Positions 53,765 to 62,067 of a stretch of 64,000 nt of DNA are shown here, in pieces. How positions within the stretch are numbered: position 1 is the stretch's first letter; each line of letters starts with the position of its first letter. This DNA comes from Thiohalocapsa sp963698775 (GTDB lineage Bacteria; Pseudomonadota; Gammaproteobacteria; Chromatiales; Chromatiaceae): NCBI GenBank assembly GCA_963698775.1, contig CAVOSE010000033.1, positions 1-64,000 of the forward strand, read 5' to 3'. The translations under genes were made by a program, and so were the position numbers. A model generated the notes under the pieces. That model saw only the letters and a list, made by a program, of their open reading frames with translations. It did no database searches and was not told the DNA's origin.

Positions 53765-55205
53765 CGTCGATGTCGGTGCCTGCCGTCCCTTCGGCCCAGA
53801 GCTTGAGCTTGCGTTCCAGCGTCTTCCGTGAGACGCCGAGCTTGCGGGCCGCGGCGGACTTGTTGCCCGTGCAGGCATCGAGCACGCTCAGGATGTGCCG
53901 TTGCTCGACGGCCGCCAAGGATAGATCCGGTGCCAGGCCCGACAGCCTGGGGGAGGTGGCGCCGGCGCCGTTGTCCGCGGTGATGCACTGGCCGGGCGGG
54001 CGCCCCAACAGCAGTGAGCGCTCGATGACGTTGCGCAGCTCACGCACGTTACCGGGCCAATCGTAGCCCTGCAGCTGGGCGATGTCCCAGGGGTGGATGC
54101 CGGGATTCGGCACGCCCAGTTCAGGCGCCAGATGGTTCAGGAAGAAGTCGGTCAGACCAGGGATGTCCTCACGACGCTCGCGCAGCGCGGGCAGGCGCAC
54201 CGAGACTACGTTGAGCCGATAGAACAGGTCTTCGCGAAAGCGCCCAGCCTGCACCTCGGCGCCGAGGTCGCGGTTGGTGGCGGCGATGATGCGCACATCG
54301 ACCGGTATCTCCTGGTTGCCGCCCACCGGGCGGATGGTCTTTTCCTCCAGCACGCGCAGCAATTTGGCCTGCATGGCGAGGGGCATCTCGCCGATTTCGT
54401 CCAAGAACAGGCTGCCGCCGTGGGCGAAGCTGAACAGCCCCTCGCGGGCCTGGTGGGCGCCCGTGAAGGCGCCCTTGACGTGGCCAAACAGTTCGCCCTC
54501 GAGCAGTTCCGCGGACACAGCGCCGCAGTTGATGGGAACGAAACTACCGATGCGACCGCTGCGTTGGTGGATGGCCCGCGCGGCGAGTTCCTTGCCGGTA
54601 CCAGATTCGCCGCCGAGCAGGACCGTGGAGCGCATCGGCGCGACGCGGTTGATGATGGCGCAGACCTCCTTCATCGGGTCACAGGTGCCGACGACGCCGT
54701 CGATGCCGAAGCGCTGGTCCGCCTCGCGATGTAACAGGTAGTTCTCGCGGCTCAGATTGCGGCGCTCGGTACAGCGCTCGACTGCGCTCAGCAACTGCTC
54801 GATGCGAAACGGCTTCAGGATGAAATCGGCGGCACCAGCGCGCAACGCGGCGATGGCTGTGGTGACGTCGGCGTGGGCGGTGATGAAGATGACGTCCAGG
54901 TCGCTCCGCTGCTCGCGCAGTTCCCGCACCCAGTCCAGGCCGCTCTTGCCGGGCAGGCGGATGTCCGCGATCAGCAGATCAAAATGGCAGCGCTGCAACA
55001 ACGCGTGCGCCTGCTCGCTATTGGCCGCAATCTCGACCAGTGCGCAATGCCTGGCGAGGCCGCGTTGCAGGAAGCTGCGCATGCCGGGCTCGTCGTCGAG
55101 CACCAGCACCGATGTGCCGGGGCTGCGCGGCGGGGGGCGCTGCACGCGATCATCAACTGCGGTCGGATCAGACAGCCGACCGGCCGCTAAGGGTACTGAA
55201 CCCAT
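53739..55205 (-). CDS. NtrC-family sigma-54-dependent response regulator
   Basis: The 488-residue protein has a receiver domain with VLVLDDEP, phospho-acceptor Asp81 in LLIADIRLPG and Lys131 in FILKPF. The AAA+ domain has Walker A GESGTGKE (199-206), the sigma-54-contacting loop GAFTGA (245-250), Walker B SLFLDEIGEM and the R-finger region ATNRDL ... FREDLFYRLN. The C-terminal Fis-type helix-turn-helix (AAARKLGVSRKTLERKLKLW) binds DNA upstream of the target promoter. All residues needed for sigma-54 activation are present. It is translationally coupled to the kinase gene downstream. The excellent -24/-12 promoter at 55527, in the gap between this gene and mobA, is the obvious candidate target. 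Confidence 0.93.
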   Translation of the reverse strand: MGSVPLAAGRLSDPTAVDDRVQRPPPRSPGTSVLVLDDEPGMRSFLQRGLARHCALVEIAANSEQAHALLQRCHFDLLIADIRLPGKSGLDWVRELREQRSDLDVIFITAHADVTTAIAALRAGAADFILKPFRIEQLLSAVERCTERRNLSRENYLLHREADQRFGIDGVVGTCDPMKEVCAIINRVAPMRSTVLLGGESGTGKELAARAIHQRSGRIGSFVPINCGAVSAELLEGELFGHVKGAFTGAHQAREGLFSFAHGGSLFLDEIGEMPLAMQAKLLRVLEEKTIRPVGGNQEIPVDVRIIAATNRDLGAEVQAGRFREDLFYRLNVVSVRLPALRERREDIPGLTDFFLNHLAPELGVPNPGIHPWDIAQLQGYDWPGNVRELRNVIERSLLLGRPPGQCITADNGAGATSPRLSGLAPDLSLAAVEQRHILSVLDACTGNKSAAARKLGVSRKTLERKLKLWAEGTAGTDIDDDDETGHD

Positions 55206-55526
55206 GGCTGAACCTCCATATCATCCTTCGGTGGTGACCGGCGTCTGCCCTTAAGTCGGGCGGGATGCACGGCGCTGTGCCCACGCTCCCGGCGCTGGTT
55301 CGTCTCGTGCTACACCTGGCGGACATTGTCGCCACTGGCTTGGACACTTTATCGCGTCATTATGACCCGTCTACGGCGATCTGTGGGTCAAAAGCTGCCT
55401 GATCCCCGGCGCGTTCGGGAACCTGGTCCGGAAACAATGCGCCGCGACCGGCTTTGCCTAAGTCCTTTCAGGGTCGCCATCATGAGCAAGGGCGCAGTCT
55501 CCCTGTCCGATGTCGGCCTTGTAAGC
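55206..55526. other. Regulatory gap upstream of the sigma-54 promoter
   Basis: No gene is seen. Dyads that could serve as activator sites include TGGCG/CGCCA around 55317-55334 and GACCC/GGGTC around 55364-55389. These lie roughly 140-220 bp upstream of the -24/-12 element, a usual distance for enhancer-like sites of NtrC-family regulators. Assignment is by position and symmetry only. Confidence 0.35.
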
Positions 55527-55542
55527 TGGCACTGCTCTTGCA
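55527..55542 (+). promoter_or_regulatory. Sigma-54 (-24/-12) promoter
   Basis: TGGCAC, five bases (TGCTC), then TTGCA: an exact match to the RpoN consensus TGGCAC-N5-TTGCW, with the invariant GG and GC correctly spaced. Transcription should begin near 55553 and run toward mobA. The neighbouring NtrC-type activator gene strengthens the call. Confidence 0.8.
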
Positions 55543-55553
55543 GTTTGGTTTCT

Positions 55554-55700
55554 CTTGATCACGCGGAGTAGTGGCGATGGCCGCGGTCGGCTGCCACGTG
55601 GACCAGCGGCCCCTGGCGGCCTAGAGCAGAGCGTGTAAACCTACCAGATGCGCTTCATCGTCATCGATTGCATCCACTATGAACCTTAGGAGAGACACTG
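55554..55700 (+). promoter_or_regulatory. Predicted leader of the mobA-mobB transcript with two tiny ORFs
   Basis: The expected leader of about 147 nt contains GGAG eight bases before ATG 55577, which would give MAAVGCHVDQRPLAA and a stop at 55624. A second ATG at 55648 gives MRFIVIDCIHYEP with a stop at 55689 that overlaps the mobA ribosome site. A GTGGC/GCCAC stem spans about 55571-55597. Whether either ORF is translated is unknown; this could be a leader that controls mobA, or chance. Confidence 0.3.
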
Positions 55701-56308
55701 TTGACTGTCGAAGTTCCCAATCCCGAGGGTATCACCGGTGTCATCCTTGCCGGCGGCAAGGCGCGCCGCATGGGTGGCGACGACAAAGGCCTGGTGGATT
55801 TCGCGGGGCGGCCGTTGGTGGCTTGGGTCATCGACAGCCTGCGCCCACAGGTGGGCGCGTTGGTGATCAACGCCAATCGCAATCATGATCGGTACGCGCG
55901 CTACGGTTATCCGGTAATCGCCGACGCCATGACCGACTTCCAGGGTCCGCTGGCCGGCTTTTCGGCCGCGCTCGCGGAGGTGCGAACGCCATGGATCGTC
56001 ACCGTCCCCTGCGATGGGCCCTATCCCGCCCCGGATTTGGTGCAGCGCCTGTGCGACGCGCTGGCAGAGCAAGGCGCTGAGCTGGCGGTGGCCTCGGACG
56101 GACAACGGATGCAGCCGGTCTACGCGCTGATCCCGCGGGCACTGGCGCTCGGGTCTGGAGGCGTTCCTGGCCGCCGGGGAGCGCAAGATCGACCGTTGGT
56201 ATGCACAACATCGGATCGCCCTCGCCGAGTTCGCCGACCGACCGGACTGTTTCGCGAACATCAATGTCGGCCGAGGACGTCGAGCGATTGCGACGGGAGC
56301 ACCCATGA
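55701..56308 (+). pseudogene. mobA: Molybdenum cofactor guanylyltransferase MobA, two frameshifts
   Basis: AGGAG at 55688-55692 lies eight bases before a TTG start at 55701. The protein begins with GITGVILAGGKARRMGGDDK, the nucleotide-binding loop, followed by GPLAGFSAAL and TVPCDGPYPAPDLV, typical MobA features for GTP and Mg binding. After PRALA the frame breaks near 56150 and the sequence SGLEAFLAAGERKIDRWY continues in the next frame. A second break near 56262 is needed to reach SAEDVERLRREHP and the stop, which overlaps mobB as ATGA. Each break is corrected by removing one base. The restored protein has about 200 residues, as expected. It makes Mo-bis-MGD from MPT and GTP. Confidence 0.8.
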
Positions 56309-56856
56309 CCATCGACTGGAGCGTTCCGTTGCTCGGCTTCTGTGCCTTCAGCGGTACCGGTAAGACCACGCTGCTGACGCACCTGATCCCGCTACTGCGA
56401 GCCGAGGGGCTGCGGCTCGGGGTGATCAAGCACGCCCACCACGACTTCGATATCGACCACCCTGGCAAGGACAGTCGGCGCTTGCGCGAGTCCGGTGCCG
56501 AGCAGATGCTGATCGCCTCTCGCCACCGCATGGCCTTCATACGCGAGTGCAATGGACCAGAGCGTGAGCCGAGACTGGCCGAGCTGCTGCATTGCGTTGA
56601 TACCGACGCGCTCGACCTGGTGTTGGTGGAGGGGTTCAAGCGGGAGCCGATCGCGAAGATCGAGCTGCACCGGCCGTCGCTGGGTAAGCCCCTGATCCAC
56701 GCCGCTGACCGGCATGTGATCGCTGTGGCCAGCGACGCGCCGGTAACCCCGGTCCGGGATCTGCCGTTGTTGGATTTGAATTGCCCGGAGGCGATTCTGG
56801 ACTTCGTGCTGGGCTGGATGGCGAAGCCCGTCGCTGGGCACCGCCGGGTCGGCTGA
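56305..56856 (+). CDS. mobB: Molybdopterin-guanine dinucleotide biosynthesis adaptor MobB
   Basis: The 183-residue P-loop protein starts LLGFCAFSGTGKTTLLTHL, the GTP-binding loop. It continues with LGVIKHAHHDFDIDHPGKDSR, the conserved KHxHHxF..D..GKDS stretch, SGAEQMLIAS and VLVEGFKREPIAKIEL. These are all hallmarks of MobB. It is the GTP-binding helper of MobA in the last step of MGD synthesis and is translationally coupled to mobA by a 4-nt overlap. Converges on moeA with a 39-bp gap, so three molybdenum-cofactor genes cluster here. No molybdoenzyme gene lies in the window. Confidence 0.92.
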   Translation: MTIDWSVPLLGFCAFSGTGKTTLLTHLIPLLRAEGLRLGVIKHAHHDFDIDHPGKDSRRLRESGAEQMLIASRHRMAFIRECNGPEREPRLAELLHCVDTDALDLVLVEGFKREPIAKIELHRPSLGKPLIHAADRHVIAVASDAPVTPVRDLPLLDLNCPEAILDFVLGWMAKPVAGHRRVG

Positions 56857-56895
56857 TCGACGCCGGTGCGCTGATCGATACCAACGCGGCGGTCG

Positions 56896-58140
56896 TCAGT
56901 CGAGGGCGAAGGGCTCCACCGTCACCCATTCCCCGGGCTCCACATCGCCGCGCAGTGGACCGAGTATGATGAAGCAGTCGCCCTGACTCATGGACCGCAG
57001 CACGCCCGAGCCCTGGGCGCCGCTGCCGACGACCACCGGGCTGCCGTCAGCAGCCCAAGAGAGTCGGCCGCGGCGGTACTCGGTACGACCGGGCTTGTGC
57101 CGCAGCCGAGCGTCGCAGCGCGCCTGGAAGCGGATGCGACGGCCCTCTGACTCGCCGCTCAACAGCCGCAGCGCCGGGCGCACGAATTGCTGGAAGGTCG
57201 TCATCACGGCCACTGGGTTGCCCGGCAGGCCGAAGAACAGCGTGCCGTTCAACGAGGCGAAGGTCAGCGGCCGGCCGGGTTTGATCGCGACCTTGTTGAA
57301 GTGCACTTCGCCGAGGCGCCGGATGGTGGTGACGATGTGGTCGGCCTCGCCGACCGAGATACCGCCCGTGCTCAATACCAAATCGGCCTGACGAGCGCCG
57401 TCGATTAGAGCGTCTTCAAGGGCCTGGGTGTCGTCCCGGACCAGCCCGAGGTCAATGCCGTCGAGATCGAGTTCGCGCAGCATGCCGAGCAGCGTCCAGC
57501 TGTTGCTGTTGTAGATTTCTCCTGGGCCGAGGGATTCGCCGATGCAACGGATCTCGTCTCCGCTGGAGAAGTAGGCCACCCGCACGCGGCGATACACAAC
57601 CACCTCGCCGATGCCCAGCGACGCGAGCAGACCCATCCGCGCCGGCGTGATGCGACTGCCTGCGGCGAGCACGGTGCTCTGCGCGGCGATGTCCTCGCCC
57701 GATTGGCGGACGTTGCCCCCCGGTTTCTCGCCGGCCGGAATGCGCACCAGACCGCCGTCCGTGGAGACCCTCTCCTGGATCACCACGGTGTCGAGTTGTT
57801 CCGGCATCGGTGCACCGGTCATGATCCGCACACAGCTGCCCGGCGGTACCGAACCGTCAAACGGATGCCCCGCGAACGCGGTACCGCATAGCCGCAGCGC
57901 GATGTCTGAGCCAAGGATCTCGTCGGCGCGCACCGCGTAGCCGTCCATCGCGGAGTTGCGATGGGGCGGTACGTCCATCGGCGAGATCATGTCCGTGGCC
58001 ACCACGCGGCCTAGCGCTTCACGCAGCGGGATCGTCTCGGTATCCGGCACCGCGCCCACCATCCGGCGGATGACCTGGTGGGCGTCGTCGGCAGAAATGG
58101 AGTTGTCATATGGGTCCTGACAACTAGGTGTGATATTCAT
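56896..58140 (-). CDS. moeA: Molybdopterin molybdenumtransferase MoeA
   Basis: Starting at ATG 58140 the protein has 414 residues, the usual length. Landmarks are PLREALGRVVATD, the MPT-binding region PHRNSAMDGYAVRADE, RIMTGAPMPEQLDTVV, YFSSGDEI, YNSNSWTLLGML and the domain with STGGISVGEADH and FFGLPGNPVAVM. All are standard MoeA motifs, including the acidic residues for Mg binding. MoeA inserts molybdate into adenylated molybdopterin in the cytoplasm. Residues read upstream to 58245 in the same frame are not conserved, so the later start is preferred. Confidence 0.93.
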   Translation of the reverse strand: MNITPSCQDPYDNSISADDAHQVIRRMVGAVPDTETIPLREALGRVVATDMISPMDVPPHRNSAMDGYAVRADEILGSDIALRLCGTAFAGHPFDGSVPPGSCVRIMTGAPMPEQLDTVVIQERVSTDGGLVRIPAGEKPGGNVRQSGEDIAAQSTVLAAGSRITPARMGLLASLGIGEVVVYRRVRVAYFSSGDEIRCIGESLGPGEIYNSNSWTLLGMLRELDLDGIDLGLVRDDTQALEDALIDGARQADLVLSTGGISVGEADHIVTTIRRLGEVHFNKVAIKPGRPLTFASLNGTLFFGLPGNPVAVMTTFQQFVRPALRLLSGESEGRRIRFQARCDARLRHKPGRTEYRRGRLSWAADGSPVVVGSGAQGSGVLRSMSQGDCFIILGPLRGDVEPGEWVTVEPFALD

Positions 58141-58500
58141 GTGTGTGATGCGGTCAAGCGTTGGAGCGCTGAATATACCTGCTCCGCTGTTTTCTGACTT
58201 GGCTCTCGCCGTTGCTCGGGCAACTCGACCGATGGACGACCCCATAGTCAGTGTCGGTTCTTTGTCCAGCTAGAGACCAGCGAGGTCCAACAGGCCAGTC
58301 GCGGCTTGCGTTACTGTGGCCACGCGGTTTTAGATTGGCTCGAAGCGTAGCGTACGCAACCGCAGTGGGCGCGTGGGGTGTGGGGCGCTTGGCCGACGTA
58401 TATGCGCCCCGGCGCATCCCCGTGAGACGGTGCGAGCATTCCAGACGGGACCGAGAATCTGAGCGAGTAGCAAGAAGCTGAGAATTGTGGTGGTGATGTC
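58141..58500. other. Divergent intergenic region, 360 bp
   Basis: This region should contain the divergent promoters of moeA (minus) and lnt (plus). A short palindrome ATGCGCC-CC-GGCGCAT lies at 58402-58417 and could be an operator. GGTGGTG shortly before the TTG at 58501 may serve as the lnt ribosome site. No gene is seen. Confidence 0.45.
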
Positions 58501-60054
58501 TTGAACACATTGTTCGCGCGGATCGTGCCGGCGCTGATGGCATTCGGCGGCGGGGCGTTGTTGGTCCTGTCGTTCGCGCCGTTTGGGTTGTGGCCCGCGG
58601 CCATCGTTGCGCTGGCCTTGTTCTATCAGTCGCTGCAGGGGCGCAGCGGGCGCGCGGCGCTGGGGTTGGGCTGGCTGTTCGGTGCTGGCTTGTTCGGATT
58701 TGGTGTTGCTTGGATCCGCATTAGCCTGAACGAGTTCGGCAACATGCCAACGCTGGCGGCGAACGCACTGATGCTGGTGCTGGTAGCAGCCTTGGCGTTG
58801 TTCTACGCGCTGGCCGCTTGGCTGATCTGGCGCCTGCAATCGCTGCGTGGTCTGGCGAACTGGGGTGGGCCGTTGTTGGTCCTTCCGGCAGTTTGGGTGC
58901 TATTTGAGTGGTTGCGTGGATGGCTGTTCACGGGCTTTCCTTGGTTGCTGGCCGGCAATGGGCAAATCAATCCATTGCCTGTTGTCGGCGCGCCGTTAGC
59001 GGGGTTTGCACCGCTGGTCGGGGTGCATGGACTGAGCTTGGCGGTGGCCGTTTGCGCCGGGCTGGCATGGGGCGCCGTGCATTGGCGCGGGGCGGCCCGA
59101 TACGGTGCACTTGGTGGCATCGGCATCATCCTGGTGGCTGGCGGTGTGTTGGGACGTATCGAATGGACCAGCGCCGATGGCCCACAGATCCGTGCGGCGG
59201 TGGTGCAGGGAAATGTAGAACAGTCGGTCAAATGGGATCCGAACGGCCTGCTGCCGACCCTGGAGGTCTATCTGGAACTGACGCGGGACAATCTGGGCAG
59301 CGACCTGATCGTCTGGCCCGAGACCGCGATCCCGGATTTTCTGCATGAGGTGGAGCAGGCGTTGATCGAGCCGCTGGGCGAGACCGCGCGGGCCGAGGGC
59401 AGCGAGATCGTCATCGGCGTGCCGATCATGGAGAGCCGCGAGCACTACTACAATGGCCTGATCAGCGTCGGCACTGCCAATGACCGCTACTACAAGCGCC
59501 ACCTGGTCCCGTTCGGGGAGTATTTGCCGTTCAAGGCACAGCTACGGCCGCTGATCGACTGGTTCGAGGTGCCGATGTCCGACTTTAGCCGCGGCCGGGC
59601 CGAGCAGCCGCTGCTGCAAGTGGGCACGCACCGGGTCGGTGTATCGATCTGCTACGAAGACGTCTTCCCCGGCGAGGTGCGCGAGGCGCTGCCCGACGCG
59701 GCCTATCTGATCAACGTCAGCAACGACGCCTGGTTCGGCGATTCCCTTGCGCCCCATCAACACCTGGAGATGGCGCGCCTGCGGGCACTGGAGAACGGTC
59801 GGGCGCTGGTGCGTGCCACCAATACCGGCATCTCGGCCATCATCGACCATCGGGGGCGCCTGCTGGGCTCTATTCCGTCCTTCGAGCGCGGTAGCTACAG
59901 TGCGCTGATTCAGCCCCGCAGCGGATCGACGCCGTTCTCGCGCTGGGGTAGTTTGCCGGTGCTGATCGTCGCCGCGCTGATGCTGTTGGTGGTCGGGGTG
60001 CTTGCGGCCGGGTCTCTGGTCTGGTCCGGAAGCAGTTCTCGGGCAAACCGCTGA
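58501..60054 (+). CDS. lnt: Apolipoprotein N-acyltransferase Lnt
   Basis: The 517-residue inner-membrane enzyme starts with TTG 58501. Six N-terminal TM helices (FAPFGLWPAAIVALALF, FTGFPWLLAGNGQ) precede a periplasmic nitrilase-like domain from about 230. The catalytic residues are visible: Glu274 in VWPETAIPDF, Lys332 in YYKRHLVPFGEYLP, Glu340 in the same stretch, and nucleophile Cys384 in SICYEDVFP. NVSNDAWFGDS and RATNTGIS are further family signatures. A last TM helix (about 488-508) ends the protein. Lnt adds the third acyl chain to lipoproteins in Gram-negative bacteria, in keeping with the lipoprotein at 1-114. Often essential in Proteobacteria. Confidence 0.95.
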   Translation: MNTLFARIVPALMAFGGGALLVLSFAPFGLWPAAIVALALFYQSLQGRSGRAALGLGWLFGAGLFGFGVAWIRISLNEFGNMPTLAANALMLVLVAALALFYALAAWLIWRLQSLRGLANWGGPLLVLPAVWVLFEWLRGWLFTGFPWLLAGNGQINPLPVVGAPLAGFAPLVGVHGLSLAVAVCAGLAWGAVHWRGAARYGALGGIGIILVAGGVLGRIEWTSADGPQIRAAVVQGNVEQSVKWDPNGLLPTLEVYLELTRDNLGSDLIVWPETAIPDFLHEVEQALIEPLGETARAEGSEIVIGVPIMESREHYYNGLISVGTANDRYYKRHLVPFGEYLPFKAQLRPLIDWFEVPMSDFSRGRAEQPLLQVGTHRVGVSICYEDVFPGEVREALPDAAYLINVSNDAWFGDSLAPHQHLEMARLRALENGRALVRATNTGISAIIDHRGRLLGSIPSFERGSYSALIQPRSGSTPFSRWGSLPVLIVAALMLLVVGVLAAGSLVWSGSSSRANR

Positions 60055-60164
60055 CGTACTCCATGCGGCCGGCTGGCGATGATACGTCGGTCGATAGGCT
60101 TTGGCGGTCGTCGTCACCGACCGGTATCATTGCGGTCCGATTCCCCACCTGCCGGAAGTCTATC

Positions 60165-60683
60165 TTGCTCGCAATTGTTCATTTCTTTGTCGAACTCTGC
60201 CTGCTGCGGCGCACACCGCAAGACCTGCCGGCATCCCCGGCGCTGCTGGCGCTGATGCTGTGCATCGGCCTGTTTGGCGGTGTGCTGTTGGCGGTGACGG
60301 CAGGTGCCGGCCTGTTGGCCGGCGTTGGTCAGACCGCGCTGGATTTTCTGCTCATGCTCGGGGCGCTGCATCTGGCGTTGAAGATCACCGACAAGCTGCC
60401 GCGCTTCGTGCAGACCGCGACCGCGCTGGTGGGGGCCGATACGCTGATCGGGTTGATCGCGCTGCTGCCCGTGGGCCTGGCGGGGCCGACCATTGAGGAC
60501 AGCCCGCAACTGCTGTTGGCGGGACTCATGTTCATGGCGTTGGTGGCCTGGAGCGTGTTGATCGTCGCGCACATCCTGCGGCATGCGTTCGACATCAAGT
60601 TGATGCAGGGGGCGATCATCGCCGTGGCCTTCGATATTCTGTCGTTTTTCTTAGTCGGCGGATTGACGCAGGGGGCGGCCTGA
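60165..60683 (+). CDS. Small conserved membrane protein, YIP1-like topology
   Basis: A TTG start at 60165, with GGAAG seven bases upstream, gives 172 residues; an ATG at 60063 in the same frame would add 34 residues that look non-conserved. Four to five TM helices are expected (ALLALMLCIGLFGGVLLAV, LLAGVGQTALDFLLMLGAL, ADTLIGLIALLPVGLAG, LLLAGLMFMALVAWSVLIV, IIAVAFDILSFFLVGGL). No catalytic motif was recognised. It lies between lnt and mpl, ending one base before the mpl start, so it is translationally linked to mpl. Function unknown. Confidence 0.7.
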   Translation: MLAIVHFFVELCLLRRTPQDLPASPALLALMLCIGLFGGVLLAVTAGAGLLAGVGQTALDFLLMLGALHLALKITDKLPRFVQTATALVGADTLIGLIALLPVGLAGPTIEDSPQLLLAGLMFMALVAWSVLIVAHILRHAFDIKLMQGAIIAVAFDILSFFLVGGLTQGAA

Positions 60684-60684
60684 T

Positions 60685-62067
60685 ATGCATCTGCACATCC
60701 TCGGCATTTGCGGCACCTTCATGGGCGGTATCGCTCTGTTGGCGCGGAGTCTGGGGCATCGCGTTACCGGTTCCGACGCCAACGTCTATCCGCCCATGAG
60801 CACGCAGCTGGAGGCCGCCGGCATCGGCCTGCTGGAGGGCTACGAGGCGGCGCATCTACAGCCGGCACCGGACGTGGTGGTGGTGGGCAATGCGATGAAG
60901 CGCGGCATTCCGGCGGTGGAGTACATGCTCGATGCCGGGCTGCCCTACGTGTCCGGGCCGCAATGGCTGGCGGAGCATCTATTGGCCGATCGCCACGTAC
61001 TGGCGGTGGCGGGCACCCACGGCAAGACCACCACCAGCAGCATGCTTGCCTGGGTGTTGCAGGATGCCGGGCTCGACCCGGGCTTCCTGATCGGCGGCGT
61101 ACCACTGGATTTCGGGGTGTCCGCGCGCCTTGGCAGTGGCCGCTATTTCGTGGTGGAGGCGGATGAGTACGACACCGCCTTTTTCGATAAGCGCTCCAAG
61201 TTCGTCCACTATCGGCCACGGACCTTGATCGCGAACAACCTTGAGTTCGATCACGCCGATATCTTCGACGATTTGGCGCAGATTCAGCGGCAGTTCCATC
61301 ACCTGATCCGAACCGTGCCCGGCTCGGGGCTGATCATCCATCCCCACGGAGAGGCGGCCATGGACGCGACGCTGGCGATGGGCTGCTGGACGCCGACGGA
61401 GTCCACCGGCGCAGGCGGCGATTGGTCCGCGGAGCTGTTGTCTGCGGACGGCTCGCGGTTCCAGGTCCTGCGCCGGGGTGAGTCGGTCGGCACCGTGGAC
61501 TGGGAGCAGACCGGTGCGCATAACGTGCAGAACGCGCTGTCCGCGCTGGCGGCAGCGGCCCATATCGGAGTCGCACCCGAGCGCGGTAGCGAGTCCCTGG
61601 GGCGCTTTCGCGGCGTCAAGCGGCGCATGGAGCTGCGCGGTGAGGTGCGCGGCGTTTTTGTGTACGACGACTTTGCCCATCATCCCACCGCCATCGCCAG
61701 CACCCTGGCGGGGCTGCGTCGGCGCGTCGGGTGCGCGCGCATCGTTGCGGTGCTGGAGCCGCGCTCGAACACCATGCGTATGGGTACCCACGCGGCGGCC
61801 CTGGCTGGCTCGCTATCGGATGCCGATCGTGTGCACGTCTATGTGCCGGCGGACCTGGACTGGGATGCCGCCGCGGCGCTGGCGGGCCTTGCGGATCGGG
61901 TCGTGGTGTCGGGTGTCGTCGATGACATCGTCCGCATGGTTGCCGCCGAGACACAGCAGGGCGATCACGTGCTGGTGATGAGCAATGGCGGCTTTCACGG
62001 GATTCACCAACGCCTGTTGGAGGCATTGGCCGATGTGGGTGTCAATCCCGCGTCGGGGCGGGATTGA
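60685..62067 (+). CDS. mpl: UDP-N-acetylmuramate:tripeptide ligase Mpl (peptidoglycan recycling)
   Basis: The 460-residue protein starts MHLHILGICGTFMGGIALLA, the Mur-ligase N-terminal Rossmann loop. ATP loop AGTHGKTTTSS (110-120) and EADEYDTAFFDKRSKFVHY follow, then NNLEFDHADIFDDL, QTGAHNVQNALSALAAA and YDDFAHHPTAI. GICGTFMGG, instead of GIGG as in MurC, and the EADEYDTAFFD motif mark Mpl. The enzyme joins the recycled tripeptide L-Ala-D-Glu-mesoDAP to UDP-MurNAc, found mainly in Gammaproteobacteria and relatives. Its 3' end overlaps the convergent gene at 62042 by 26 nt. Confidence 0.94.
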   Translation: MHLHILGICGTFMGGIALLARSLGHRVTGSDANVYPPMSTQLEAAGIGLLEGYEAAHLQPAPDVVVVGNAMKRGIPAVEYMLDAGLPYVSGPQWLAEHLLADRHVLAVAGTHGKTTTSSMLAWVLQDAGLDPGFLIGGVPLDFGVSARLGSGRYFVVEADEYDTAFFDKRSKFVHYRPRTLIANNLEFDHADIFDDLAQIQRQFHHLIRTVPGSGLIIHPHGEAAMDATLAMGCWTPTESTGAGGDWSAELLSADGSRFQVLRRGESVGTVDWEQTGAHNVQNALSALAAAAHIGVAPERGSESLGRFRGVKRRMELRGEVRGVFVYDDFAHHPTAIASTLAGLRRRVGCARIVAVLEPRSNTMRMGTHAAALAGSLSDADRVHVYVPADLDWDAAAALAGLADRVVVSGVVDDIVRMVAAETQQGDHVLVMSNGGFHGIHQRLLEALADVGVNPASGRD

